Shown one piece after another: positions 11,608-26,883 of a stretch of 64,000 bases of DNA (position 1 is its first letter; each line of letters starts with the position of its first letter). Made by a program: the position numbers and the translations under genes. The notes under the pieces were generated by a model. It was given only the letters and a program-made list of their open reading frames with translations. It made no database searches and was not told where the DNA came from. Origin of the DNA: Arabidopsis thaliana. Lineage: Eukaryota > Streptophyta > Magnoliopsida > Brassicales > Brassicaceae. The DNA lies in NCBI RefSeq assembly GCF_000001735.4, contig NC_003071.7, forward strand, positions 8,549,151-8,613,150, written 5' to 3'.

Positions 11608-12693
11608 AAATTGTTAGAGGCTATGTTTTAGTGTAAATTTAGGTTTGAGGTTGGATCCGCGCTGGCTCTGATCAAGAGCTTCATCTCGGCATCAATGTTG
11701 CAAATGAGTTCTTCTTGTTAGCATCGATATATCTTGTGGGTTAGATGTTTGTTGTGATTAACCGTCCAACTTACATCTATGTTTCCGACATATTTTAAAT
11801 TTGGATTTTGTCTTTTTATTATCATATAACCCGTTTGACATATATATTTCAAAACCCACTAACGAAAATATTAATAAATACTAGTTTTTCGAAGGAAAAA
11901 AAAAAACGTTTGCATTATTTAGTCTTGAAACAACAAATTGAAAAGGAAAGGTTGTCGGTGAACAAATTTGAAGGCCACTTGAATAATGCCTTATATTTTT
12001 GTCAGAAGCTTACATTGTCTAGGTACTTGTTTAACTTAATTCTTACAATTTCTGATACCAATTGTGTAATATCACTGAGTTAGTTGTTCATGTTGTTTCA
12101 TTACCCAAAAAACAAAAGTTCTACACGTTGGCATTCCTTTCTTTTGGTCATATATGAGTTTGATAACAATATATAAACTTCAAAATCAGGATTTTCTTTG
12201 CTAAATCGAAAGAGTTTCGTAAAAGATTATTGATTGTTTTAAGTTTAATTAAGTAACTTGTAGGTTTAATTCAAAAACTTGTAGGTATCTCAGTGATATT
12301 ATTGGTTTATGAAATATTGTATTAAGGCTTGTGTCGAATTTGTCTTGGGCCGGCCTTTCTTATCAGAATTGAACCTCAGACAGAAACTGTAATAAACCAA
12401 AGATACTGGACATGTGTATGTCGGCCTTTGGAGTCGTCTGTAACTAAAAACAAACTGGATAATTATCCACGATATTACTAATCATTTGAAATCTTCTTGT
12501 AATTATCTATAGATTCTTAGAATTACTTATCTCTCCAAAACATTCTGAAACTATCCAAATTTTGTTTTCTATTCGTATTTGTCGAAATACTTGAATGTAA
12601 AATCCAGTCTTGGATAGTATCCAATCAGTAGCCGCTATTGTCCCAACTTTTAATCTAAAATATGCATGATTAGAATTATCAAAATATGATGAT
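11608..12693. other. Intergenic DNA left of the copia element
   Basis: No supported gene. The plus frame at 11808-12083 shows no domain and AT-driven composition. Confidence 0.4.
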
Positions 12694-13127
12694 TGTGAGC
12701 TTTGATCCTCAAGAACTCCGATCTAACTCACTGACTCTCGCGATTAATGTCACACTTGAAAGAACTTAGAACAGACACACAAGAATTAACGAGTTCGGAT
12801 TCCAATTTGGAATCCTACGTCTCGCCAGAGAGTTCTCCGGAATCCACTAAAACAACTTTGCTCAAACCGAGCTTTCTCACACTACAATGTTTCTGCTCTC
12901 TCTCTCTCTAGATCCTTATCACACTAGATCGAATGAATTTGAGAATTACAACAGAAGAGCTTAAGAAGAGAAACGAAGAAGAAGAAGATAAGAAAAGTCC
13001 GTTAGAGATGGACGCTTCAGATTCAACCACGTGTCACAATCTCAGCTACTCGACTTGACCAAAAGTCAAAACCTTCTACTTCTTCCAGAGTGTCTCGTAT
13101 ACTTAGCATTAGGATCATTCTTCTTCA
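12694..13127 (-). repeat. 3' LTR of the copia element (434 bp)
   Basis: In plus coordinates it starts TGTGAGCTTTGATCC and ends CATTCTTCTTCA. It differs from the other LTR by a few substitutions plus a 12 nt segment present here and absent there. Confidence 0.92.
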
Positions 13128-13242
13128 AATCTCCACCTTGATCCGAATGCTTCCTGTTTTAGCTTTAACTTGGATTCCTCTCCGGTACCTGAACCAACCT
13201 GTTCAGCTTTTCTTCAAGTAGACTCACTTGACCTTTTGATTC

Positions 13243-13325
13243 CTGAGTAAACCCACTCAGCTTCTTCTCCCTGAGTAAACCCACTCAGCTTCTTCTCCCT
13301 GAGTAAACCCACTCAGCTTCTTTTG
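13243..13325. repeat. Three copies of a 28 bp hairpin unit beside the 3' LTR
   Basis: Each unit contains CTGAGTAAACCCACTCAG, a perfect 6 bp stem with a 6 nt loop, followed by CTTCTTCTCC. Degenerate copies appear just left (CTGAACCAACCTGTTCAG at about 13189). It lies between the end of pol and the polypurine tract. Confidence 0.85.
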
Positions 13326-13344
13326 TCCGGAGCTTAGCTCTACC

Positions 13345-16300
13345 TTAATTCTGTGAAACTCTGAGTAGTTCAAGAGCATCTTGAAACTTACTCACTGGTA
13401 ACACCTTGGTGAATATATCTGCAGGGTTGTCTTCAGTATCGATCTTCAACACCTGCACTTCTCCATTATTCACCAAATCCCTTATGAAATGGTACTTAAC
13501 ATCTATATGTTTGGTTCTCTCGTGATAGACTGCGTTCTTTGCTAATGCAATCGCACTTTGTGAGTCACAGTGGATGTTCACTGTCTTCTGCACAAAACCT
13601 AGCTCACTCACATGACCTTTTAACCAAATTGCTTCTTTGGCTCCATCTGTCAATGCCATATATTCTGCTTCAGTACTTGACAACGCTACTACCTTCTGCA
13701 AAATTGGATTTCCAGCTTATTGTGTTCCCACCGAAGGTAAATACCACTCCTGAAGTAGATCTTCTACCTTCTTTATCTGCTGCATAGTCTGAGTCACAGT
13801 ATCCTTCAAGAATGAGTTCTCCTTCATTCTTATAACATAGCTTTCTGTCTATTGACCCTCTAATGTATCTTAGTATCCACTTCACAGCTTGCCAGTGCTC
13901 CTTTAGAGGTTTGCTCATAAATCTGCAGACTAATCCAACTGAATGAGCCAGATCCGGCCTTGTACCTATCATTGAGTACATTAAGCTTCCAACCGCACTC
14001 TGATATGGAACTGCCCTCATAACCTCTGACTGTCTCATAACCTCTTCATCAGTTGCAGGTTTAAGCTTGAAGTGAGCACCCATTGGAGTAAAGACTGGTT
14101 TAGCTTGGTCCATTCCAAAATTCCCAAGTACCTTTAACAGATAACCTTCCTGAGATATTGACATGGTTCCAGCCTTTCTGTCTCGCACAATCTCCATTCC
14201 AAGTATCTTCTTGGCATCTCCCAAATCTTTCATCTCAAACTCTGAGTTGAGAAGAGCCTTTAGATCACATACTGTCCTCTTGTCTCTGGAAGCTATGAGA
14301 ATATCATCTACATATAACAGTAGGTAAATGTATTCTCCACTCTGTAGCTCTTTGAAATACACACAGCTGTCGTATTTACTCCTTTCATAACCAATCTTCT
14401 GCATGAACTCGTTGAACCTGTTGTTCCATTGTCTTGGAGATTGTCTCAGTCCATATAGAGATCTTTTCAGCAAGCACACCTTATCCGGATATCTCTTATG
14501 AACATAACCTTCAGGTTGTTCAATATAGATTGTTTCGTCTAGGTACCCATGAAGAAAAGCCGTCTTCACGTCCATCTGTTGGAGTTCCATGTCACAGTGA
14601 GTCACCATTGACAGTAACAGACGAATTGAGACATGCTTCACCACTGGTGAGAAGATCTCCTGATAATCTATTCCTTCCTTTTGTGAATAGCCTTTAACCA
14701 CCAGTCTTGCTTTAAACCTTGGTTTCTCTACTCCAACAATTCCTGACTTTCTCTTGAACACCCACTTACAGCCGATTGGTTTCTGAAACTGATCTCTGTT
14801 AACTAACACCCAAGTGTTGTTCTTGAGAAGTGATTCTATTTCTTCGTCAACAGCTTTTAACCACATCTTATAATCAGAGTCTTGAAGTGCTTTTTGATAG
14901 TCATTTGGCTCAGGATTTCCACCATCTTCTGTAATCATGTAGGCATATCCTGCTATCTCATCAAGTACTTCCTCATTCAACTCATAATCTCTCAGCTTGT
15001 CAGGTATCTTTGTTTGCCTCTTAGGCTTGTCTCTGGCAATTTGATATGTTCTCTGACCTGAGTTTTGTCCTGAAGATCCTGTACTTATAGGAGATTCTTC
15101 TGAAGACTGTTTTGTATCATCATCTGAAACTCCACCTTGAACAGAAATTTCATCTTCCTTTCTGTTTCCTGCACATTCAAAGCTAGGAATTCGGTTAGTA
15201 GCTAATGGGAAATCAAAACTCATACCTGAGGTTGATTGGTTTAGGATGTCTTTGTACATAACGTCTTCTCTAAACACCACATTTCTACTAATAGAACATC
15301 TCTCTTCTTCAATCATCCAAACTCTGAATCCCTTGACTCCATTTGGATAACCCACGAATACTCCTTTCTTAGCTCTGGGATCTAGCTTTCCTTCTTGTGA
15401 ATAAACATACACGACGCATCCAAATCTTTTCAATCCAGAGAAATTTGGAACTGCTGATGTCCACAATTCTTCAGGAATCTTATTCTCTATGGATGACGAT
15501 GGTGATCTGTTGATCAAGTACACTGCAGTTGATGCTGCTTTAGCCCAAAATTTCTTATCAAGCCCACTTTCACTCAGCATACTTCTCACCTTGTTCATAA
15601 TGGTTCTGTTCAACCTTTCTGCAACTCCATTCTGTTGTGGGGTATATGTGCATGTTCTGTGCCTTACTATACCCTCTTTCTTGCACACTTCATCAAACTT
15701 ATGATTGCAGAACTCTAGACCATTATCAGTTCTTAGGTGCTTTAGTTTTCTCTCACTTTGTGTTTCCACCATTTTTTTCCATTCTGTAAATGATGCGAAT
15801 GCCTCATCTTTCGTCTTGAGAAAGTAAACCCACACCTTTCTTGACCAGTCATCTGTAAACGAGATGAAATATTGACATCTGCCAAGACTGTGAGGCACGT
15901 TAGGTGATCCCCAAAGGTCTGAGTGAACATAGCCAAGCTTCTCCTTTGTAACATGTTGAGCTGTACCAAAACTTGTTCTGTGTGTTTTCCCTATAACACA
16001 GTCTTCACAAAACTTAATTTCTGATATCCTGTCATCTCCGAAACAACCTTTCTTACTCAAAACCTCCATGGCCTGTTGCCCTATGTGTCCCATTCTGCTG
16101 TGCCATATCTGTTTCACTTGCTGTTGTTATCAGAGATTCTGATCCTGCCATACTAGCCTGTGCCTCTAGTATATATAGTGAAGCTCTCCTTATTCCTCTT
16201 ATGAATTCACTTGAGTCCTGCATGACTCTCAATACACCATTGTTCGCTTTGAATTCATAGCCTTCTGCTTCTAAAGTTCCCATTGATATCAGATTTCTTC

Positions 16301-17384
16301 AAATCTCAGGAATGTATCTAACTCCTTGTAGAACAATACTTGTTCCATCCTTCTTGATAAACTTGACTTTGCCAATTCCTTTTACCTCAGAGAAAGAATT
16401 ATTTGCCATTCTAACCTTTCCTGACTTAGCTTCCACAAAGTCCATCAGATACTCCTTCCTTGGTGTCATATGGAAAGAACACCCAGTATCCATTATCCAC
16501 TCTTCTTGATCGTCCTTTCCCTCACTCATGTTAACCTCTGAGGCTACTAGACCAACCAAATCTTGAGCATCATCCTTTACTAGTGCTGTTTCCCCTGCAC
16601 CATTTGCTTTGTTCTTTTCAAGCCACTTGTAACATTGTCTCTTGAAGTGTCCTTCCTTTCCGCAAATCCAGCAGACTTTCTTTCCTTCTGTTGATTTAGG
16701 TCCATCACTTCCTCTGGCCTGAGACTTACCTCGGACATAAAGACCTTCCCCTACAGGTCTAGATCCTCCAGAACTATCTCTTAGTTCTAATTCCTTTGAT
16801 TTCGCTGCACTAATAACATCATCAAGTTTAATGCCCTCTCTTCCATATTTCAATGTTTCTTTGAGCATATCATAGCTATCAGGTAAGGCACTTAATATCA
16901 AGATTGCTTGAACTTCATCAGGAACTTGAATCTGAAGGTTATTCAGATCTGAAATCATCTTTTGGAACTCATCCACATTCTCTTCAAGAGTTTTTGAGTC
17001 TTGCATTCTGTAATTATAAACCTTGAGTTGAAGATAGACTCGGTTTGGAAGAGACTTCACCAAATACAGTTTATCTAGGGTTGCCCAAGCTTCAGCTGCA
17101 GTCTTAGAATTTTCGATGTTCCTTAGTACCTTATCTCCGACGTTTATGAAGATCATATCCATCGCCTTTTCATCTTGATCGATTCTTGCTTTTTCTTCCT
17201 CGATCCGCTGTTTCTTCTTAGCTGGATCAGATTCATCTTCTTCCTTTAATGGTGGTAACGGAGCTCGTTCCACCAAAGCATCTTTTAACCCCATCACCCT
17301 TAGATGTGAGAACATCCGTGTTTTCCAAAGTGAAAAATCACCGGAACCATCGAACTGTGAAATCTTAAGCTTTGTGTTTGACAT
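13345..17384 (-). pseudogene. Broken gag-pol polyprotein of the copia element
   Basis: Gag starts at 17384; a CCHC knuckle (CWICGKEGHFKRQC) is near residue 238 and a protease DTG follows (MDTGCSFHM). A TGA at 16301-16299 interrupts the frame within a sequence that otherwise continues (IPEI-stop-RNLISMGTLE). A one-nt frameshift occurs near 16117 at the start of integrase. Integrase has the HHCC finger (H-X3-H...C-X2-C) and D, D, E catalytic residues (DDWSRKVW, LRTDNGLEF, GVAERLNRTI). RT has YVDDILIA. RNase H begins in the same frame (CDSDYAAD), then a second frameshift near 13700 moves SSTEAEYMAL into another frame ending at 13345. Three lesions make it non-coding as one polyprotein. Confidence 0.93.
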
Positions 17385-17435
17385 CTCCGGTTAGATCTGC
17401 GAATCCTTGAGTCCAACCTGGCTCTGATACTAATT

Positions 17436-17859
17436 TGTGAGCTTTGATCCTCAAGAACTCCGATCTAACTCACTGACTCTCGCGATTAATGTCACACTTG
17501 AAAGAACTTAGAACAGACACACAAGAATTAACGAGTTCGGATTCCAATTTGGAATCCTACGTCTCGCTGGAGAGTTCTCCAGAATCCACTGAAACAAATT
17601 TGCTCAAACCGAGCTTTCTCACACTACAATGTTTCTGCTCTCTCTCTCTCTCTAGATCCTTATCACACTAGATCGAATGAATTTGAGAATTACAACAGAA
17701 GTGTTTAAGAAGAGAAACGAAGAAGAAGAAGATAAGAAAAGTCCGTTAGAGATGGACGCTTCAGATTCAACCACGTGTCACAATCTCAGCTACTCGACTT
17801 GACCAAAAGTCAAAACCTAGAGTGTCTCGTATACTTAGCATTAGGATCATTCTTCTTCA
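17436..17859 (-). repeat. 5' LTR of the copia element (424 bp)
   Basis: Near-identical partner of the LTR at 12694-13127. In element orientation it is followed at once by the tRNA-iMet-like primer site. It carries two extra nucleotides in the CT run and lacks 12 nt near its end. Confidence 0.92.
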
Positions 17860-19404
17860 ATAATTTTTTAATATAAAAAATAGAAGATGTTCAATAATAG
17901 AGAAATCAATCATCTATAATAAGCAAATGATGTCAGACTACAGAAGACGATAGAAGAATCATCTTTCTCCACCGTTGTTTTCTAGAGAACTACTTGCGGA
18001 CCACTTATTAATTTTAGGGATATGATATTGACAGCGACTAACCAAATCGATATGAACTAATATAAAATGAAAATAAACAAAACTGTATATATATTATTTA
18101 AACTGTGAAAGTTCAATTTCATTCACGTCACTGAATTCAAAATATCAAACGATATGAATTTTATCACCTTTTCGTTTTCAGCAAAATTGGATTTAGAAAT
18201 GTAATAGTATTTCCATATAACAAAACGTTTTTATTAAACATTAACGTTAATGGCACATACCGAAGAATATCCTAAAAAATTGCGCCACCTGGTTCAAGTC
18301 GCTATGGATGGGATGGTGTGTCGTCTGCTCATCAACGTACATTTACCGACTAGTCGGGATCTATATCTTCTAGAGGTTTTTAGTCTTTAGCCCAACATTA
18401 AAAATAAAAAAAACTGTCGGTTACGTACGTTGTTTTCAGGTTTCCCTTAACAGAACGAGCATTTCATTTATTGGTTTTCTTAAAGAAATTTTCTGTCATT
18501 GTCAATGTCGTGGACCAAAACCATTAAACTGATATTGAGCTTTTATATGTTTTTTTGTTAGTTTGTAGGCAAATTGAACTTTTACTTGTTAGGTTATAAG
18601 TTGACGATAATTTAGCACGTCGTTTAGTGATTAATCTATTGATGGTGTCCATTGTCCAAGCTCCAAAGCCATACAAAAATCTATAGGTGGTGTCCGTCAT
18701 TCCACTAAGTAGGATTTTTTGTTTGAATCATTTCTATATAGTAAATTACATTCCATATAGTTGTAGAAAACCCTTTATTTACTTTGTATTTCCAGTATTT
18801 TAAGTTTCTCTTTTATAGAGCATAGTTTCAGAGAAATTTCGTTTTCTTTCGACTATATTTCCAGAGACATTTAGGTCATTCACCGGTTTATGTTTTTCTT
18901 TTTGAATTTTGGATTTTGGGGATATTTAATTTTTCCATCTGTTTATGTAATTTTAAAATATATTTTTCTATGTTTTTATATATAAAATTAGATGACAAAA
19001 AAGAATATAAAATCTTCGAAAACGATTGCATCGTCATTTTGATTATCTGTTTCCCATTATATAAATTATGGTTATATTATGGTTTAGGCTGTTTTGATTT
19101 CTTGCATTCTTTAATATTTTCAGAATTTATTCGAATAGGTTTAATTAGTTCCGTACAACCAACATAGAAAGATATTATTAGTTTTTGTTCTATTCAATTT
19201 TGATGGAATGTCTACTCCTACCAACAGGTTTGAACAAGGATTTTGCATAGTTATAGTATTAAAAAGTGACTAAAAAGTAGAAAGTTAGAGAGTGGGTAGT
19301 GTTGCTAAACACTTTATTCTTTCTCGTACCAAACTGATGTGATATCTAAAATGACTTTGAACTGAAAAGAGAGCATAGCACTCGACAATAAAAAGGGTTT
19401 TGAT
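17860..19404. other. Intergenic DNA between copia element and retroposon
   Basis: AT-rich sequence without a supported gene or RNA. Frames such as 18916-19167 are short and lack any domain. Confidence 0.45.
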
Positions 19405-19418
19405 AGATCCCACTGATT

Positions 19419-20750
19419 ATCTCTGAAGCGAAAAACCCCTTTTTTTCTCTCAACTTGACGATTAGGGTTTCTTCTTCTCCTTGCCGCCGTTGGTGTGGCC
19501 TCTCGCCCACCGGCGAGAATCTTCCTCTTTCTCCCTCCTCTCCCTTTTTTCTATGGCTTTAGTGATGCTTGCTCGGGCTCCTGCTCCACCTTTGCTCCTC
19601 CCTTCTCCGAATCCGCCGCCGTGTGCTCTACCGCAAGATTTGACCAGTTTGGTCTCTCCTTCTGAACCTCCCGACCCTCCAGACCCACCAGACTATCTCG
19701 TTGGAGCTTCCAACTCCTTTCTCTCGATTTTGCTGTTGAGGTCTTCAGATCTAGGATCAGATCTTGTTCAGACTTTGAGCCCTCTAGATCTGGGTTTTGC
19801 TTTACGATCTATTACTGCTGTGTGCAGTTCGTGGTACCAAGTATTTCCTCTCGCTTGTTTGGAGCTTTGGTTCTCTATTCCACACCTCTCTCATCCTCTA
19901 GTCACTCTATCAAAAGGTTTTGTCTCTCTGAAAGGTAGTAATTTCTTTGAATTTTTACCTTCCTTTGGAACATGCCTTCGTTTATACTTCAGTTCCCTCA
20001 CCATGAGGATGTGATGATTTCTACTAGTTTTAGGCTGGTTTTACCTCAATATGAGGCTGTTATGATCTTGCTTAAGCTCAAGCTGTTCTTACCTCATTAT
20101 GAGGATTGTTGTTTTCGATTGGACTTCGAATTCAGCTTCTTTTACCTCAGTATGAGGTTGGTTTGATTCTGTATAAGCTTAGGCTTCTCTTACCTCATTA
20201 TGAGGATGTTATTTAAAAACTTTGGTTAAGAGCAATTCATGTTATTGTTTCTTTGGTTTGGTTTCTTGAAATTTCACGCAGGATAAAGGAAAAGACATAT
20301 GACGTCTTAACAAGAAATGATCTTGGGTCTTGGACTCCAGATTTGTTCATCAAGAAGTGGTGGTTTTCGCAACCCCACACCTCTCCGAAGTTGAGGTTTT
20401 TCTCACATCTCGTAAGCTCAAGAAGTTGGTGCTTTGTCGCCTATGCTATTGTAGCCGTATTTCATGATGCGTTTTATCCACTAGAGGATGTTGCATCTCC
20501 GGACAGCAGATCACCAAGTGTGCTCTCTTATTTCCGAAAGCTCATCTCATGTTGCAGCACTATTGGTGTCTCGAACTTTAGTTGCTTAACTGTTATGTAT
20601 GCTTCTATTTTTTTCTTTCGTGCTTTCTGTATGTCATTTGTAGCAGTGGTTTTTTTGGCCTTTGTAGCCTCTTTGATGTACTTGTTGAACCATTTCTCCA
20701 TTGTTGGAGAGTAGAATCATTTATAAAAAGCTAGTTTGACCAAAAAAAAA
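19419..20750 (+). mobile_element. Poly(A) retroposon with 14 bp target duplication (SADHU/LINE-like)
   Basis: The element ends in A10 and is flanked by identical 14 bp direct repeats AGATCCCACTGATT (19405-19418 and 20751-20764), the hallmark of target-primed reverse transcription. It is 1.33 kb, has a CT-rich start and no reverse transcriptase. An open frame from 19552 to 20014 encodes a Pro-rich stretch ([13 protein letters not shown]) of unknown function, and another frame spans 20253-20714. Size, tail and lack of RT fit the SADHU retroposons of Arabidopsis or a non-autonomous LINE derivative; the exact family is inference. Confidence 0.85.
19994..20205 (+). repeat. Five copies of a ~48 bp unit centred on a CCTCA-N-TATGAGG palindrome
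   Basis: TTACCTCANTATGAGG-type palindromes occur near 19996, 20041, 20090, 20142 and 20190, spaced 47-53 bp, with related linkers (AAGCTCAAGCTGTTC, AAGCTTAGGCTTCTC). They sit in the middle of the retroposon. Confidence 0.75.
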
Positions 20751-20764
20751 AGATCCCACTGATT

Positions 20765-21667
20765 TTGCCAATACCAAATTTTACTATTCCCAATTAACTG
20801 TACCAAGCAATATCTTTTTGGTTTGTAACATAATTTTGGCAAAGTTTCGACATGTATCAAACTATCAATCAAATTTGCGATACTGATTTCTATATATAGT
20901 TTCAATTTTATTTGGATATCACAAATAAAAACTAAAAGTGGGTTGAAGAATTTACGAAATAATTAACATAATTTTGGTCGGCGCTGACCATAATAATTAA
21001 TAAATTGCGTCTTTTAGCTCTTAAGTATAGTCAAACGTTAATTTTTTTTAGTAAAGCAAAAGACGTGTCAAAGTCAAACTAACTAAAATTAGATGTTCTC
21101 ATATACTGATATACAATCATATTTTTAATTATGAAACTATATTGCGTCGTTGACAAAAAAAAAAACTTAGATTGCATCAATAATGGTTATTCTTACAAAA
21201 AAAAACCCGTTAATAAATGATATAAAACAAATGAAAAATTAAAAAATTCGATATCATAAATTCATGATATTCTCTTTTACTCTTTTAGTAATTAGATCTC
21301 CGAATAATAAATAATCGTTTACTAAAAACGTCCTCCACAAAATTCGGCAAGTAAAAGACCAAAACCAAATCTCTTCAGGGTCAATTTCGTAACTTCACAC
21401 TAATTCCATAACCATACATAAAAACAAACAAAAAAACAAATCCTGCGAGAAAAATCCCAAAAAATCAATAATTTAAATCACTTTCCATAGTTTACAGACA
21501 ACACAGAGCTTGCTTACGTGTTCTCCAAATTTTGTATACATTATTTTCACAAAACCAGTTCCTCAACAACTAGATCCATCATCTCTAGCGTTCTTAAAGT
21601 TTCCAACTTTTTTTTTTATTAATTTGGGCCAACTTTTTTTGGTTTGAGAATTGGGCGAGGGAGAAAG
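20765..21667. other. HXK2 promoter region
   Basis: No gene seen. AT-rich, with the HXK2 promoter and leader expected near its right end. A CT/T-rich stretch precedes the HXK2 ATG. Confidence 0.5.
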
Positions 21668-24612
<2,945 letters not shown>

Positions 24613-26883
24613 TTTTAAAAGCCTTTTTTTTGTGTTTAACCTTCTTCTTTGTTTTGCCGTTAGGGTTTAAACAAATAAAAAAAAGTAAGAAGGTAAAAAT
24701 GCCCTTTTGGGAAATTTTATTTTTGACAATTTTCAGGAACAATAAAACCTGGATTCTTCATCAAAGCTCTGGGAAATTCAAACGACCAGCCAATGTTGTA
24801 GAACTATACATATATATTCGAGTTCTTTCTATGAACGTTCATTTTTTCCCAAAACTAGTAATCAGAAATTCTATCAAGTCTTTTCTTTCGTATTCTTAAC
24901 TTGAAACACAAATCAAGCATTTGAAACAATGTCTTCTCTATATTTCCGAGCAAAAGAAATACTTGGTATAAAAACGATATTTTTTTTCTCGAATTTAATT
25001 TAATATTATATTTTTAAAATATTAATTAAAACCATTTAGACTAAAAATAATGAATTAATATAATACATTTGTTTTAAGATTTTCGAATTTACTAGCAAAG
25101 AAACTCCGAAATTTAGGATTTGAATAGATGTAACATATGGTACGAACAACTAGAACATTTTATTTTTGAACAGACAACAATCAATTTACTGCATATCAAA
25201 TTTATTTTTATGTAAATCTGATATGTAATTAGTCTGCTACCAATTTTGTTTTTTCCCATGGTTATCATTACAAATTACAATTTATAAACAGTAAACAAAA
25301 GGGTCTATTCAGTAAAACGGTTTTGTCCACCTCATCCATTAACACTTCTTTCTTATCTTCTCCACTTCTCTCCTTTAGAATTTACTCGAAAGGTTGGACC
25401 AAGAACAAAAACAAGACTAATTTCAAGTGTTTATTTCTTTGGTTTCAATTTTAATGTAATGGTTTAATTTTGGTTCTTTCCTCTTTTAACAGTTTTGAAT
25501 ATATTAAGTTGTAGTTCAACGAAAAGATCAAATACAAAATCTCAGATCTCTCATTAAAGATTTAATTTTGTACATAATCTTCTTTTTTTTTTTTTTCTAA
25601 AATTTTTGTACATAATCATTCCAACATTTTTGTTCTTCTTAAAAGAAACAAAATCGAAATGCTTCAATATTACACAAACAAAAATGTTGGGATGATTACA
25701 GACTACGGACCATAATTTCTTGTTTTTGCTCTTGGTCCAAGAGGCTAGCTCAAGCCTTGAAGAGGTAACTTGTATTTTCCTTGTGTTAGTTCCAAGATCA
25801 TGAATATCTCATTCCCATCTTAGCTATAAATTACTAAAAATTTTTTTCCGTCAACTATATAAACTACTAATTACAATTTTTAAATCTGGTATGTAATTTG
25901 TCCGCGACAAAATTTTGTTTTTCACATGTGCATATCGGCCTAATGTTTTCACGTTCGACCCGAATTGCCCGGTTCAACTGATTAACCTGTGATTCGAATA
26001 CTTTTCTAGTTTGGGTTTAATGTTAAAATCTGACAAGTTCAAAATTTAAAAAACCCACAAAAAGTCACCATTAACCCGTGACCGGTGAACCAATTGAACC
26101 GGCCAGATGTGGGTTTTAAAAAGCTTCCTTGACTTTAGAATAAAATATAAGATTTAAACATTTATTCAATCATTGAAAAAGTTTTTTCACTTCTTAAACT
26201 CATTTGATGTTGTAGATTTTGGTGAAGACTTCACAATGCCGCTTTAAACAATGAATCGAATGGTGAGAGAGACAACCAAGATTAGTTGTTTAAATTCACG
26301 ATCTTTTCTTAGTTTATTTCCGTGATTGGTGATCTCTTACTATATTTGTTATCGTGTTAGATATTTAGTTGAATATAAAAAAATGTAATCATTTTATTAT
26401 AATTATTTGATTTTATATATTTATATATTTTTAGTGTAAATGATTTTATATTTTATTAAATGTGATGTAATTAATTTGTTATTATATTTATAATTTTTTT
26501 AAAATTTTTATTAATATTAATTAATTGATCCGTGGTCCAATCCGGATGACTGGGTGACCCAAAGATAGTCCGGTCACTATCTGGGTCAGGTTTAAAAACA
26601 TCGGTGGTAGCATTGGTAATTCAAGTCTATTTGAGGTGATTTCGTGAAAGAGATTATTTTTCTCGCAACGACACCGTTTTCTAGTCATTTCTGTTGTACT
26701 TCTATTCTTTCTTATCTTCTCCTTCCTCTGGTCTTTCCCTTAAACCCTAGAAATCTCTGGTAGTCAATTGGTCTATGAATGGGAGAATCTTCAACCACCG
26801 TTATCCAATTGCGCTTCGTTTGAAAAATTCACCTATCCCCACCGGATTTTTTTTTATTTTTTCTCTTCTGTTTACTCCGAATC
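24613..26883. other. Intergenic region between HXK2 and the methyltransferase
   Basis: The first 250 bp likely hold the HXK2 3' UTR. Between about 25950 and 26600 are GC-richer blocks with CCCGGTTCAA, GAACCGGCC and GTCCGGTCAC separated by AT-rich DNA. They look like a decayed non-autonomous DNA element, but I could not define ends or a target duplication. Confidence 0.4.

Larger units (their letters stand above)
12694..17859 (-). mobile_element. Ty1/copia LTR retrotransposon, 5.2 kb, minus orientation
   Basis: Two LTRs (12694-13127 and 17436-17859) flank gag-protease-integrase-RT-RNase H in copia order on the minus strand. Behind the 5' LTR, the minus strand at about 17434-17415 reads TTAGTATCAGAGCCAGG, close to the initiator tRNA-Met primer site. 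A purine tract (AAGGTGGAGAT, minus strand) abuts the 3' LTR. Flanks ATGAT and ATAAT look like a 5 bp target duplication with one change. I count about 7 substitutions and two small indels between LTRs, so insertion is recent but the coding region is already broken. It corresponds to the copia-like At2g19840 locus, from memory. Confidence 0.95.

Noticed and set aside
25940-26605. Possible non-autonomous DNA transposon with CCGGTTCAA blocks
   Set aside because: No matching termini or target duplication could be found by eye.
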